DNA of 64,000 bases from Candidatus Rokuibacteriota bacterium (lineage in GTDB: Bacteria; Methylomirabilota; Methylomirabilia; Rokubacteriales; CSP1-6). Of the stretch, positions 1 to 8,759 are shown in pieces (position 1 is the first letter of the stretch; each line of letters opens with the position of its first letter). The stretch is from positions 1-64,000 of the forward strand of contig VGLJ01000008.1 of assembly GCA_016866775.1 (NCBI GenBank), given 5' to 3'. The translations under genes were made by a program, and so were the position numbers. The notes beneath the pieces are model-generated. The model saw only the letters and a program-made list of their open reading frames with translations. It did not search any database and was not told the DNA's origin.

Positions 1-208
1 CTCCGGCCATGAGCGCCACGGCGCGCCTTCGGACGGATCGGCCCCAGGCGGGCCGGCCCCCGGCGGCCCGGCCGGTGACCGACCTCGGCGGCCCCGCCGT
101 CGCAGGCGTGGCCCACGTCCGGACCATCCGCCCCAGACGCCCTGACGCGGCCCGGCCCGCCCGGCAATTACAACTTTTCCTGGGCGATCGGGATGCCGAC
201 ACTAGAAG

Positions 209-2284
209 ATGAGCGCGCGTATGGCGAAGACCCCTGGTCCGCGGCCTCGCAAGCGTCAAAAGACGGACGATCACGAGCGTCGGCGCCTCGAGGTCCTCTC
301 CGACGTGACACGCCGCCTTGCCGCGGTGCAGGACAGCCAGCAGACCCTCGAGCAGATCGTCGCCGCGGCGACGGCGTTGCTCGGCGCCGAGGCCGCCGGT
401 CTTCGGCTGCGCGACGGAGACGATCTCGTCATCAAGGCCCGCACGGAATCCGCGGCCGAGCTGATGGCGCGGGTCCGCGTGCACATCGGTGAGAGCCTGA
501 GCGGTCAGGTTCTGGCGACCGGGCAGCCGCTCGCGGTCGAGGACCTCGTCGAGGACACGCGTTACGACGCGGGCCACAAGCGGGCCGCGCTGGAGCGCGG
601 CTTCCATGGCTTCGTGGCCGTGCCGCTGCGCGCGCACGATCGCGTCATCGGCGTGCTCAACGTGTACACGAAGCGGCGCCGGCGCTTCCTGCCCGACGAG
701 ATCGCGCTGCTGATGACGTTCGCCGACCAGGCGTCGCTCGCGATCGAGAAGGACCGCATGCTGCAGGAGGCGCGCGGCCACGCGACGCGTCTCAAGGGAC
801 TCGCGCGTTTGAACCAGGCGATCTCGTCGTCGCTCGACATCGGCGACGTGCTCAGCGCCATCGCGGGCGCCGCGGGCGAGCTGACCGGCGCGCCGACCGT
901 GGCGTTCTGGGTGGCCGACGAGGCCCGGCGACAGCTCGAGCTGCGCGCGCTCTCTGACGACCGTCTCGCGGCCGACCTGCCGACGCGGATCCTGCGCTTC
1001 GAGCAGGGCATTGTCGGGTGGGTCGCCGCGCACGGCCGCGCGCTCGACGTGCCCGACGTCGCGAGCGAGCCGCGCGTCTACGCGGTGGAGTGGCACCGGG
1101 CGCACGGGCTCTCCAGCGCCTACGCGATGCCCATCGTCTTCCACAGCTCACTGCTCGGCGTGCTCGTCCTCTACGGCGCCGCGCCCTTCTATCTGACCGA
1201 CGACGACCGCGAGGTGCTCGACGCCTTCGTCACGCAGGCCGGCGTCGCCATTCGTAACGCGCGCCTCTACGACGACGTGCGCGTGTCCGAGGAGCGGCTG
1301 GCGCAGCGCTCGCGCGAGCTCGACCTTCTCAACCGCATGGGCGAGCTGCTGCAGGCGTGCGTGACGGAGGACGAAGCCTATTCCGTCGTCGGCCGGTTCG
1401 TGAGCCAGTTCTTCCCCGACGACCCGGGCGCCGTGTTCGTGATGAGCGCCTCGCGCAACATGGTGGAGGCGCGCGCGATGTGGGGCGAAGCCTCGTCGCC
1501 CGCGTCGTCGGTCTTCAAGCCCGAGGAGTGCTGGGCGCTGCGTCGCGGGCGGCTCCATCTCGTCGAGTCGGCCGCGCAGGGGTTGCTCTGCAGCCATCTG
1601 CCGCAGCCCGCGCCGGCGAGCTACCTCTGCATCCCGCTCATCGCGCAGGGCGACTCGCTCGGCGTGCTCTACCTCGGCGCGCGGGCACACGCGTGGCCGG
1701 ACGCGCGGCAGCGCCTCGCCGCCACCGTCGCCGACCAGCTCGGCCTGGCGGTGGCGAACCTGAAGCTGCGCGAGACGCTTCGCAACCAGTCGATCCGCGA
1801 TCCGCTCACGGGCCTGTTCAACCGCCGCTATCTCGAGGAGACGCTCGAGCGCGAGCTGCGGCGCGCGGACCGCGGGCAGGGCGGGCTCGGCGTGGTGATG
1901 ATCGACCTCGATCGCTTCAAGCAGTTCAACGACACCCACGGCCACGACGCCGGCGATCTGTTGCTGCGCGAGTTCGGCCGCATTCTCCAGAGCGCGATCC
2001 GGAGCGGCGACGTCGCGTGCCGCTACGGCGGCGAGGAGTTCGTGCTCATCATGCCGGGCGCCAGTCTCGACGCGACGCGGAACCGCGCCGAGCAGATCCG
2101 CGAGTCGGTCAAGCAGCTCTTCGTCTCGCATCGCGGGCAGTCCGTCGGATCCCTCACGATGTCGGCGGGCGTGGCCGTGTTCCCGCAGCACGGGTCGACC
2201 GCGGACGTGCTCGTGCAGGCCGCGGACGCCGCGCTGTATCGCGCGAAGGCCGACGGCCGCGACCGCGTCGTCGTCTCGCTCTAA
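209..2284 (+). CDS. GAF-domain (multiple) diguanylate cyclase, GGDEF family
   Basis: 691 aa ORF; repeated GAF-like segments, C-terminal DPLTGLFNRRYLEE...RYGGEEFVLIMPG (GGEEF active-site motif). Confidence 0.93.
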   Translation: MSARMAKTPGPRPRKRQKTDDHERRRLEVLSDVTRRLAAVQDSQQTLEQIVAAATALLGAEAAGLRLRDGDDLVIKARTESAAELMARVRVHIGESLSGQVLATGQPLAVEDLVEDTRYDAGHKRAALERGFHGFVAVPLRAHDRVIGVLNVYTKRRRRFLPDEIALLMTFADQASLAIEKDRMLQEARGHATRLKGLARLNQAISSSLDIGDVLSAIAGAAGELTGAPTVAFWVADEARRQLELRALSDDRLAADLPTRILRFEQGIVGWVAAHGRALDVPDVASEPRVYAVEWHRAHGLSSAYAMPIVFHSSLLGVLVLYGAAPFYLTDDDREVLDAFVTQAGVAIRNARLYDDVRVSEERLAQRSRELDLLNRMGELLQACVTEDEAYSVVGRFVSQFFPDDPGAVFVMSASRNMVEARAMWGEASSPASSVFKPEECWALRRGRLHLVESAAQGLLCSHLPQPAPASYLCIPLIAQGDSLGVLYLGARAHAWPDARQRLAATVADQLGLAVANLKLRETLRNQSIRDPLTGLFNRRYLEETLERELRRADRGQGGLGVVMIDLDRFKQFNDTHGHDAGDLLLREFGRILQSAIRSGDVACRYGGEEFVLIMPGASLDATRNRAEQIRESVKQLFVSHRGQSVGSLTMSAGVAVFPQHGSTADVLVQAADAALYRAKADGRDRVVVSL

Positions 2285-2329
2285 GGGATTTCCCTGACGC
2301 GCGCGTCCGTTTCTCAGGGTTTTCCCTGA
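2284..2329. promoter_or_regulatory. pair of palindromic AGGG-N4-CCCTGA motifs upstream of 2384, candidate operator
   Basis: AGGGATTTCCCTGA (2284-2297) and perfect TCAGGG-TTTT-CCCTGA (2314-2329). Confidence 0.4.
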
Positions 2330-2383
2330 TGCGACCGCGGGTTTTAACGGCCGGATAGCAGCGCGGCCGTCAGAGCGGGAGAC

Positions 2384-2720
2384 GTGAAAGGCTTCGTCCT
2401 TCTCGTCTCCGTGCCCGCCGTGATCGCCGTCGGCGCCTTCGTCGTGGTACTCGACTTCGTGCAGGCGCGCGCGCAGGCGAAGGCGTTCGGTCCGCAGTTC
2501 GCGCCGCCGCTCACCGGGATCATCCTGCAGGGCGCGGCGATCACGTGCCTCGCGCTCGTGCTCATCGCCCTCGTCGTGGCGCGCGAGCACCGCCGCCACC
2601 GCCCGGGCGCCGTGCGCCGCCGCCGTCGCGGACATCGCGCCGGCACTCGCACGCACGCGCGCGTGCCGACACCCGCTCCCGTTGCCGTTGCTGTCGTGAG
2701 GGAACCCACCGTCTCGACAG
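2384..2720 (+). CDS. small putative membrane protein (GTG start; 3' extent uncertain, ORF formally runs to 2995 over the next gene)
   Basis: two hydrophobic segments in the first ~65 aa (FVLLVSVPAVIAVGAFVVVLDFV; IILQGAAITCLALVLIALVVA). Confidence 0.4.
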
Positions 2721-3515
2721 TTGTCACGGAGCGAGCCCGCGTTCGAGAACGCGCCGACCGTGCGCTTCCTCTATCGATCGCCCGAGCACGACGAAGCCCT
2801 GTTCCGGTTGCGATACGCCGTCGTCCACCGCAAGGGCGGTGCGGTGCTCACCGGCACCTACGGATGCGGCAAGACGACGCTGGCGCGCGCGCTCGCGCGC
2901 GAGCTCGATCCCAAGCGCTTCGAGGTCGCGCTCATCGCGAATCCACTCCTCAGCCCGATCGAGCTTCTCCGCGAGTTCCTCCACCAGCTCGGTGAGCCGA
3001 CGGTGCCGCAGGAGAAACCCGCCGTGCTCCGTCGGCTGCAGGAACGGCTCGTGGAGAACCTGCGCCGGGGAAAGGACACCGTGCTCATCGTCGACGAAGC
3101 GCAGCTGATCCAGGACGAGGCCGTCTTCGACGAGCTGCGCCTGCTGCTGAACTTCCAGACGAACGATCGCTTTCTCATGACGCTCGTCCTGGCCGGCTCG
3201 GACGAGCTCCGCGAGTCGCTGCGCCGCCATCCGCATCTCGCGCAGCGCTGCAGCGTCCGCGCGCGTCTCGAGCCGCTCGATCGCGAGCAGACCGGCTACT
3301 ACGTTCGCCACCGCCTGGTCACGGCCGGTCGAGACACCGAGACGCTGACCGACGAGGCGATGGACGAGCTGTTCGAGGCCACCGGCGGGACCCCGCGCGT
3401 GATCAACGCCGTGTGCGACCTCACGCTCGTCGTCGGCGCCGCCGCCGGCGCCCGCCGCGTGGACGGCGAGCTCGTGCGCCGCGTCGCCGAAGACGTCACC
3501 GCGCACGCCGCCTGA
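2721..3515 (+). CDS. AAA ATPase, ExeA/GspA-like
   Basis: TTG start; Walker A GTYGCGKTT, Walker B TVLIVDEAQ, ExeA-like LLNFQTNDRFLMTLVLAG. Confidence 0.85.
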   Translation: MSRSEPAFENAPTVRFLYRSPEHDEALFRLRYAVVHRKGGAVLTGTYGCGKTTLARALARELDPKRFEVALIANPLLSPIELLREFLHQLGEPTVPQEKPAVLRRLQERLVENLRRGKDTVLIVDEAQLIQDEAVFDELRLLLNFQTNDRFLMTLVLAGSDELRESLRRHPHLAQRCSVRARLEPLDREQTGYYVRHRLVTAGRDTETLTDEAMDELFEATGGTPRVINAVCDLTLVVGAAAGARRVDGELVRRVAEDVTAHAA

Positions 3516-3576
3516 CCGGCCCACCTTCACGCCCGCCCGTTTTTTGCGCGAAGATGTCTCCCGAGGGAGACCTGTC

Positions 3577-4611
3577 ATGACGCTCACGCTGCCGATGAAG
3601 CTTCCGACGTCCGTGGTCGGCAGCCACGGGCTGCCGGGCTGGGTGTGGCTCGCGCGCGAGGCGATGGAGCAGGGCCGCCTCGGCGCGCTCGACGTGCGCG
3701 AGCTGATGGAGGACGCGACGCAGGCCGCGCTCCTCGATCAGGAACGCGCGGGCGTCGACGTCGTGACCACGGGCGAGATGGGCCGCGTCCGCTTCATCAT
3801 CGGCTTCTACGACCGCATCACGGGCATCCGTGCGCTCCCCGCGCCGCGGCAGCTCGGCCAGCCGCTCTGGGACACGAACACGCCGTTCGAGGTCACCGAC
3901 ACGATCGCCGCGCCGGCCGGTCTCGGCATCGTGGAGGAGTTCACGCTGGCACGCAGGCTCACGCAGAAGCCGATCAAGGCGACCGTGCCCGGTCCGTACA
4001 CGCTGCTGGTGCCGCTCAAGCTCGGCAACGGCTATCGCGACAAGGACACGCTGCTCGCCGACCTCGTCGCGATCGTGAACGCAGAGTGCCGGGCGCTCGT
4101 GGCCGCGGGCGCGAGCTTCATCCAGATCGACGAGCCGCATCACGGGATGTACGCGGGCTCCGTCCACGACGTCACGCGCGGCATCAACCGCGCGGTGGAC
4201 GGCGTGAACGCGAAGATCGCCGTTCACGTCTGCTTCGGCAACCTGTACGGTCGGCCGTTCAGCGCCGTCCGCGACTACCGCAACGTGTTCCCGACGCTCG
4301 GCGACCTGAAGGCGTCGCAGATCGTGCTCGAGTTCGCGAACCGCGGCATGGAAGACGCCGCGCGGTGGAAGGACTTCCCGAAAGACAAGGAGCTCGGCGC
4401 GGGCGTGATCGACGTGAAGGCGTTCAAGGCGGAGACCGCGGCCGACGTCGCCGAGCGCATCCGGGCGCTCCTCCAGTACATCCCGGCCGAGCGCCTCTGG
4501 CTCAACCCCGACTGCGGCTTCTGGGAGACGCCGCGGTGGGTGGTGAAGCACAAGCTCGCGGCGCTCTGCGAGGGCGCCGCCCTGGTCCGGAAGGAGCTCG
4601 GCGGCGCGTAA
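3577..4611 (+). CDS. cobalamin-independent methionine synthase C-terminal-like (MetE-like) protein
   Basis: VVGSHGLPGW...GEMGR...IQIDEP...VCFGN...LNPDCGF motifs. Confidence 0.85.
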   Translation: MTLTLPMKLPTSVVGSHGLPGWVWLAREAMEQGRLGALDVRELMEDATQAALLDQERAGVDVVTTGEMGRVRFIIGFYDRITGIRALPAPRQLGQPLWDTNTPFEVTDTIAAPAGLGIVEEFTLARRLTQKPIKATVPGPYTLLVPLKLGNGYRDKDTLLADLVAIVNAECRALVAAGASFIQIDEPHHGMYAGSVHDVTRGINRAVDGVNAKIAVHVCFGNLYGRPFSAVRDYRNVFPTLGDLKASQIVLEFANRGMEDAARWKDFPKDKELGAGVIDVKAFKAETAADVAERIRALLQYIPAERLWLNPDCGFWETPRWVVKHKLAALCEGAALVRKELGGA

Positions 4612-4639
4612 GGCTTGACGCTGTCTCGTGACCCCGCTA

Positions 4640-4667
4640 CCTTTACTTCAGATGACGAAAGTAAAGG
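4640..4667. promoter_or_regulatory. 9-bp-arm inverted repeat over the antitoxin start codon (putative autoregulatory operator)
   Basis: CCTTTACTT-N10-AAGTAAAGG, ATG at 4652 lies in the spacer. Confidence 0.55.
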
Positions 4668-4897
4668 TTCGGCGACGGGGCCGGTCCCGAATCAGCGTCA
4701 AGAACCAGACCACGATTCCTGTGCGCGCTCTGCGGGAAGCTGGCTTGCGCCCGGGTGATGAAATCGTCGTCGAGGCGGCCGGACCAGGCCGGATCGTCCT
4801 CGTCCGCGCAGAGGATCCCGTGGCCCGTCATGCTGGCGCCCTCACGGGGATCTATCCGAAGGGGTATTTGAAGAGGCTGCGCCGCGAGTGGCGGTGA
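4652..4897 (+). CDS. AbrB/SpoVT-family antitoxin (VapB-like)
   Basis: KVRRRGRSRISVKNQTTIPVRALREAGLRPGDEIVV; overlaps downstream PIN toxin. Confidence 0.85.
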   Translation: MTKVKVRRRGRSRISVKNQTTIPVRALREAGLRPGDEIVVEAAGPGRIVLVRAEDPVARHAGALTGIYPKGYLKRLRREWR

Positions 4898-5280
4898 TCG
4901 TTCTCGACGCGGGGGTGGTCATCGGGTTTCTCGACGGATCCGACGCGCACCATGAGGCCGCCATCACTGCCCTCGTGATGAGGCGAGCCGATAAGCTCGT
5001 GCTACCGACAAGCGCGTTCGCAGAGGCGCTCGTCCGTCCCTACCAGGTCGGTGCGGCCGCCGTGGCTGCGGTCGATGACTTCGTCCGTGACCTGGCTGTC
5101 GATCTGCAGTCGCTCACGCCATCGATCGCCCACCGGGCCGCATACCTGCGGGCGCGCTTCCCGAAGCTCGCCCTTCCCGATGCAATCGTCCTTGCCACCG
5201 GCGACGTTCTCGACGCCGGCAGTGTGCTGACCACCGACAAGGAGTGGCGTCGCTTCAGTCGACGGGCCCGGCCGATCTGA
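4888..5280 (+). CDS. PIN-domain toxin (VapC-like)
   Basis: IVLDAGVVIGFLDGSDAHHEAA...ALPDAIVLATGDVLDAGSVLTTDKEWRRF acidic PIN residues. Confidence 0.87.
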   Translation: MAVIVLDAGVVIGFLDGSDAHHEAAITALVMRRADKLVLPTSAFAEALVRPYQVGAAAVAAVDDFVRDLAVDLQSLTPSIAHRAAYLRARFPKLALPDAIVLATGDVLDAGSVLTTDKEWRRFSRRARPI

Positions 5281-5295
5281 GGCTCAGCCAGCTCG

Positions 5296-5940
5296 TCACA
5301 AGGCGATGTCGGACGACGTCAGGCGGGCGACGCCGGCCGCGGTCATGTCCGCCCATGCGCGCGCGCGCGAGCCGGCCGTGTCGATCGCGCGCGTCGCGTC
5401 CTCGATGACGGACGCCTGGAAGCCGGCGCGCTTCGCGTCGAGCGCCGACCACGCCACGCAGAAATCGGTCGCCAGCCCGACGAAGTACGCGTGCGCGAGA
5501 CCACGCTCGCGCAGATAGCCCGACAAGCCGGTCATCGTCGTGCGGTCGGCTTCCAGGAACGCCGAGTACGAATCGACCTGCGGCCGATAGCCCTTGCGAA
5601 TGATCAGCGACGCGTGCGGCACCGCGAGGTCCTTGTGCAGGTCGGCGTCGACCGTGCCCTGGACGCAGTGATCGGGCCAGAGGATCTGCGGACCGTACGG
5701 CAGCTCGATCGTGTCGAAGGGCTTCTTGCCGCGGTGGCTGGACGCGAACGAGACGTGGCCCGGCGTGTGCCAGTCCTGCGTGACGATCACGTGGCGGAAC
5801 GCCCGCGCGAGGCGGTTGACGACGGGCACCACGCGATCGCCCTCCGGGACCGGCAACGAGCCGCCGGGCATGAAGCCGTTCTGGACGTCCACGATCACGA
5901 GCACGTCGCGCTCGCCCGGGACGATCGGCGCGCTGGCCAT
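5296..5940 (-). CDS. pncA: nicotinamidase/isochorismatase family (PncA-like)
   Basis: VIVDVQNGFMPGGSLPV...TQDWHTPGHVSFASSH...LWPDHCVQGT...GLATDFCV. Confidence 0.9.
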   Translation of the reverse strand: MASAPIVPGERDVLVIVDVQNGFMPGGSLPVPEGDRVVPVVNRLARAFRHVIVTQDWHTPGHVSFASSHRGKKPFDTIELPYGPQILWPDHCVQGTVDADLHKDLAVPHASLIIRKGYRPQVDSYSAFLEADRTTMTGLSGYLRERGLAHAYFVGLATDFCVAWSALDAKRAGFQASVIEDATRAIDTAGSRARAWADMTAAGVARLTSSDIAL

Positions 5941-5953
5941 CGAGACGGTCTCG

Positions 5954-6676
5954 CTACAGCGCGATGGCGCTCGACTGGATGCGGCCGACGCCCGCGCCCG
6001 TCATGTCCGCCCACGCCTTGCCGAGCGAGCCGCCGGCGTCGATGCCGCGCGTGGCGTCCTCGATGACCGACGCCTTGAAGCCGGCACGCTTCGCGTCGAG
6101 CGCGGACCACGCCACGCAGAAGTCGGTGGCGAGCCCCACGACGTACACGTTCTTCAGGCCGCGCTCCTTCAGGTAGCCCGTCAGCCCCGTCATCGTCTTC
6201 CGATCGGCTTCGAGGAACGCCGAGTAGGAGTCGACGTGCTGGCGATAGCCCTTGCGAATGACGATCTGCGCGTGCGCAATCCGCAGCTCCTTCGCGAGGT
6301 CGGCGTCCGGCGTGCCCTGGATGCAGTGATCGGGCCACAGCACCTGCGTGCCGTAGGGCAGCGCCACGGTCTCGAACGGCTTCTTGCCGGAGTGGCTGGA
6401 CGCGAACGAGATGTGGCTCTTCGTGTGCCAGTCCTGCGTGATGACGACGTTGCGGAACGCCGGCGCCAGGCGATTGATGATCGGGATGATCTTGTCGCCC
6501 TCGGGCACGGGCAGCGTGCCGCCGGGCAGGAAGCAGTTCTGCGCGTCGATCACGGCGAGCACGTCGTCGTCAGCGGGCTTGATGCGCGTCTGCGCCGAGA
6601 CCCAGCGCGGAGCCACGGCGAGGATGGTGGCGGCGGCGGCGGTGGTGAGGAAATCACGGCGTCGCAACGTGGCCAT
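5954..6676 (-). CDS. nicotinamidase paralog with Tat signal peptide
   Basis: MATLRRRDFLTTAAAATILAV Tat motif then DAQNCFLPGGTLPV...GLATDFCV; close paralog of 5296-5940. Confidence 0.88.
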   Translation of the reverse strand: MATLRRRDFLTTAAAATILAVAPRWVSAQTRIKPADDDVLAVIDAQNCFLPGGTLPVPEGDKIIPIINRLAPAFRNVVITQDWHTKSHISFASSHSGKKPFETVALPYGTQVLWPDHCIQGTPDADLAKELRIAHAQIVIRKGYRQHVDSYSAFLEADRKTMTGLTGYLKERGLKNVYVVGLATDFCVAWSALDAKRAGFKASVIEDATRGIDAGGSLGKAWADMTGAGVGRIQSSAIAL

Positions 6677-6735
6677 GGGCACCTCCAGGTGCCGGCTACG
6701 GTAGCGCCGCCGACGCTCGACGCGCAACCTACGCG

Positions 6736-6876
6736 CCGCGACGGGGGCGAGACGGCGGGTGAGGGGTGGGCGCGCGGCGACTTCCGCAGCTATTGGTGAG
6801 CCGGCGAAGCCGGCGCACCAACGCGAGGACGGGAGCGCGCGCCCACCCCTCACCCGCCGTCTCGCCCCCGTCGCGG
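6736..6876. repeat. intergenic palindromic element A: perfect 40-bp inverted arms with nested central hairpin
   Basis: CCGCGACGGGGGCGAGACGGCGGGTGAGGGGTGGGCGCGC (6736-6775) is the reverse complement of 6837-6876; inner TTGGTGAGCCGGC-GAA-GCCGGCGCACCAA at 6793-6821. Confidence 0.92.
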
Positions 6877-6913
6877 TGCCGAAGGTAGGCGCCGCGCCCG
6901 GCGTTTGTGGCGG

Positions 6914-7363
6914 TTACGACTGCGTCGCCGGCTTGCCGTGATGCCGCTTGCCGTGGCCGTGGCCGAACTGCGTCTCCGCGAACTTCGCGCGCTGCTCCGG
7001 CGTGAGGATCGGACCGATCTCCTGCAGGACCTTCACGCGGGCGGTGACCGTCTGGCCGAGGAGCTGCTGGACCTCGGCGGTCTTGGCCGTGGTGTCGGCC
7101 CCGTTGAGCGCGAGCTGACGCAGCTCGGCCTGCGCGGTGTGCAGCGCCTTCCACGACTGCTTCTGCTCGTCCCGATGCTTGGCGTAGGCGGCCTTGATGG
7201 CGGCGACCTGGTCGTCGGTGAGCCCGAGGCGCTGCTGGAGCCGCGCCATCCCGTGCTCGCGATGCACCGGAGCGGCCGGACCCTGCGTGCCCTGCGCGAG
7301 CGCGACGCCCGTGCCGCCGAGCAGCGCCACGAGCGAGAGAGCCACGAGTGAGCGTCTGAGCAT
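6914..7363 (-). CDS. Spy/CpxP-like periplasmic protein
   Basis: signal peptide; RLQQRLGLTDDQVAAIKAAY...LTPEQRAKFAE. Confidence 0.75.
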   Translation of the reverse strand: MLRRSLVALSLVALLGGTGVALAQGTQGPAAPVHREHGMARLQQRLGLTDDQVAAIKAAYAKHRDEQKQSWKALHTAQAELRQLALNGADTTAKTAEVQQLLGQTVTARVKVLQEIGPILTPEQRAKFAETQFGHGHGKRHHGKPATQS

Positions 7364-7481
7364 TGAGCGATCCTCCTTGTCTCGTTCGACGGAGGGGGGT
7401 GCGCAGGCATTTACACGCTGCGCGTCGTGGTCGGGCGGCGACGGGTGGCGAGGCCGTTGCGCCGCGGGTACGCTGGAATCG

Positions 7482-8041
7482 ATGTCGGGTCTCGGGTCGG
7501 CGGTGGTGGTGCTCGCCGTGCTCGCCCTGTCGTTCGGCGTCGCCGCCGCCGGTCCCCAACGCGCGATCCCGAAGTCGCGTCAGTGGACCGACATCACACA
7601 CGGGCTCCTCGAAGTCGCCCGCGACCATCGGCGCAGTCTCGAAGCCGCGGTCCTGCGCCGCGAGCGTGACTTTCGGGAAGCGTCCGCCTCGCTCGACCGC
7701 AACAGCGAGCCCTACGCGCGCGGCATCATCTCGCGCGCCGAGCTCGACGCCGCGGCGCGCGAGGCCGGCACGGCCCGCGCGCAGCTCGAGTGGACACGGC
7801 AGGAGCTCGTGCGGACGACGGCGCTGATCGTGGAGCTCGAAGGGAAGCAGCGCCTCGCGATCGCCACGCCGTCGACCTCGCGCTGCATCCAGACAGCGCC
7901 GAGGGCCGCTTCGTCATGACGTGGCTGCGCGAGCGCGGCATCGCGTTCCTCGCGTACCGCGCCGCGCGCGCCGGCGCGGCGACGGGCGCTCACATCCACG
8001 TGGGCCGCCCGTCGGAGCGCCTCGCGAGCGCCCGCCGCTAG
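7482..8041 (+). pseudogene. secreted hypothetical protein, probable frameshift near 7860-7885
   Basis: N-part in frame of ORF 7194-7919 (MSGLGSAVVVLAVLALSFGVAAAG...VELEGKQRLAIA), C-part in frame of ORF 7790-8041 (DLALHPDSAEGRFVMTWLRERGIAFLAYRAARAGAATGAHIHVGRPS). Confidence 0.5.
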
Positions 8042-8568
8042 GGCTGAACCTGCAAGGTCGGATGGCGGAGCCAGAAGTAGCCCGCCATCACCGCCGCGGC
8101 GAGGAAGTTCGCCACCAGGATCGCGGGCCACGTGAGCGCGCGCAGCACCGGCTCGGCCACGATCATCGCCGCCACCGTGAAGCACGCCTCGAGGACCACG
8201 AACAGCAGCACGAAGCCGAAGCCGAGACTCGGATTCCGCTCCGCCGTCACGATGAGCCGCGCCGCGATGACGCCGACGACGGCGAACGCGAGCACGTGCA
8301 CCCACGTGAACATCGCCACCATCTCGAACGACGCGGGCGCGGTCTCGAGCGTCGCGGGCCAGACCCCGCGGCCGAAGAGCGCCGTGCCGAGGATGGTCGG
8401 CGTGTAGAACGGCCGGCCGTGCATCATGTCGACCACGAGGAACCAGACAGCGACGGTCAGGGCGCCCAGGATGCCGGCGATGAATCCCTCCTTGTAGATC
8501 GCCGCGCTGTCGACGGTGGGTGCGGAGACTTCCGGTGAGCCGCTCGCGGTGGTGGGAGTCGCCATCAT
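8038..8568 (-). CDS. multi-pass membrane protein, unknown function
   Basis: 177 aa, about 4 hydrophobic segments. Confidence 0.7.
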   Translation of the reverse strand: MMATPTTASGSPEVSAPTVDSAAIYKEGFIAGILGALTVAVWFLVVDMMHGRPFYTPTILGTALFGRGVWPATLETAPASFEMVAMFTWVHVLAFAVVGVIAARLIVTAERNPSLGFGFVLLFVVLEACFTVAAMIVAEPVLRALTWPAILVANFLAAAVMAGYFWLRHPTLQVQP

Positions 8569-8612
8569 TTGCTCCTTTCTGATGGGACGGGCCCGAAGAA
8601 CCGTACCGCAGA

Positions 8613-8638
8613 GCCGAGCCCCCGGCCGGGGGCTCGGC
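8613..8638. repeat. perfect 26-bp palindrome in divergent intergenic region
   Basis: GCCGAGCCCCCGG|CCGGGGGCTCGGC. Confidence 0.85.
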
Positions 8639-8692
8639 AAGCGACGTAGCCTGTCAAGGATCGCCAGGATCGCCCTGACGAAGTCTCACCAA

Positions 8693-8722
8693 TTGACACC
8701 TCCGGGCAGGCGGGAGTACAAG
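8693..8722 (+). promoter_or_regulatory. candidate sigma70-type promoter of sugar ABC operon
   Basis: TTGACA-N18-TACAAG upstream of 8760. Confidence 0.35.
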
Positions 8723-8759
8723 CGTTTCACCGTCGATCCCCTCTCAAGCGAGGTGCCGC

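Noticed and set aside
1-208. ORF 9-212 at the window start
   Set aside because: Low-complexity Arg/Pro/Ala translation typical of non-coding GC-rich DNA; no support.
1148-2656. Long antisense ORFs (e.g. 1148-2656 -, 9938-11368 -, 56502-58325 +, 19528-20925 +, 59194-60936 +)
   Set aside because: Arg/His/Asp-rich shadow frames of strong CDSs in high-GC DNA; no domain motifs of their own.
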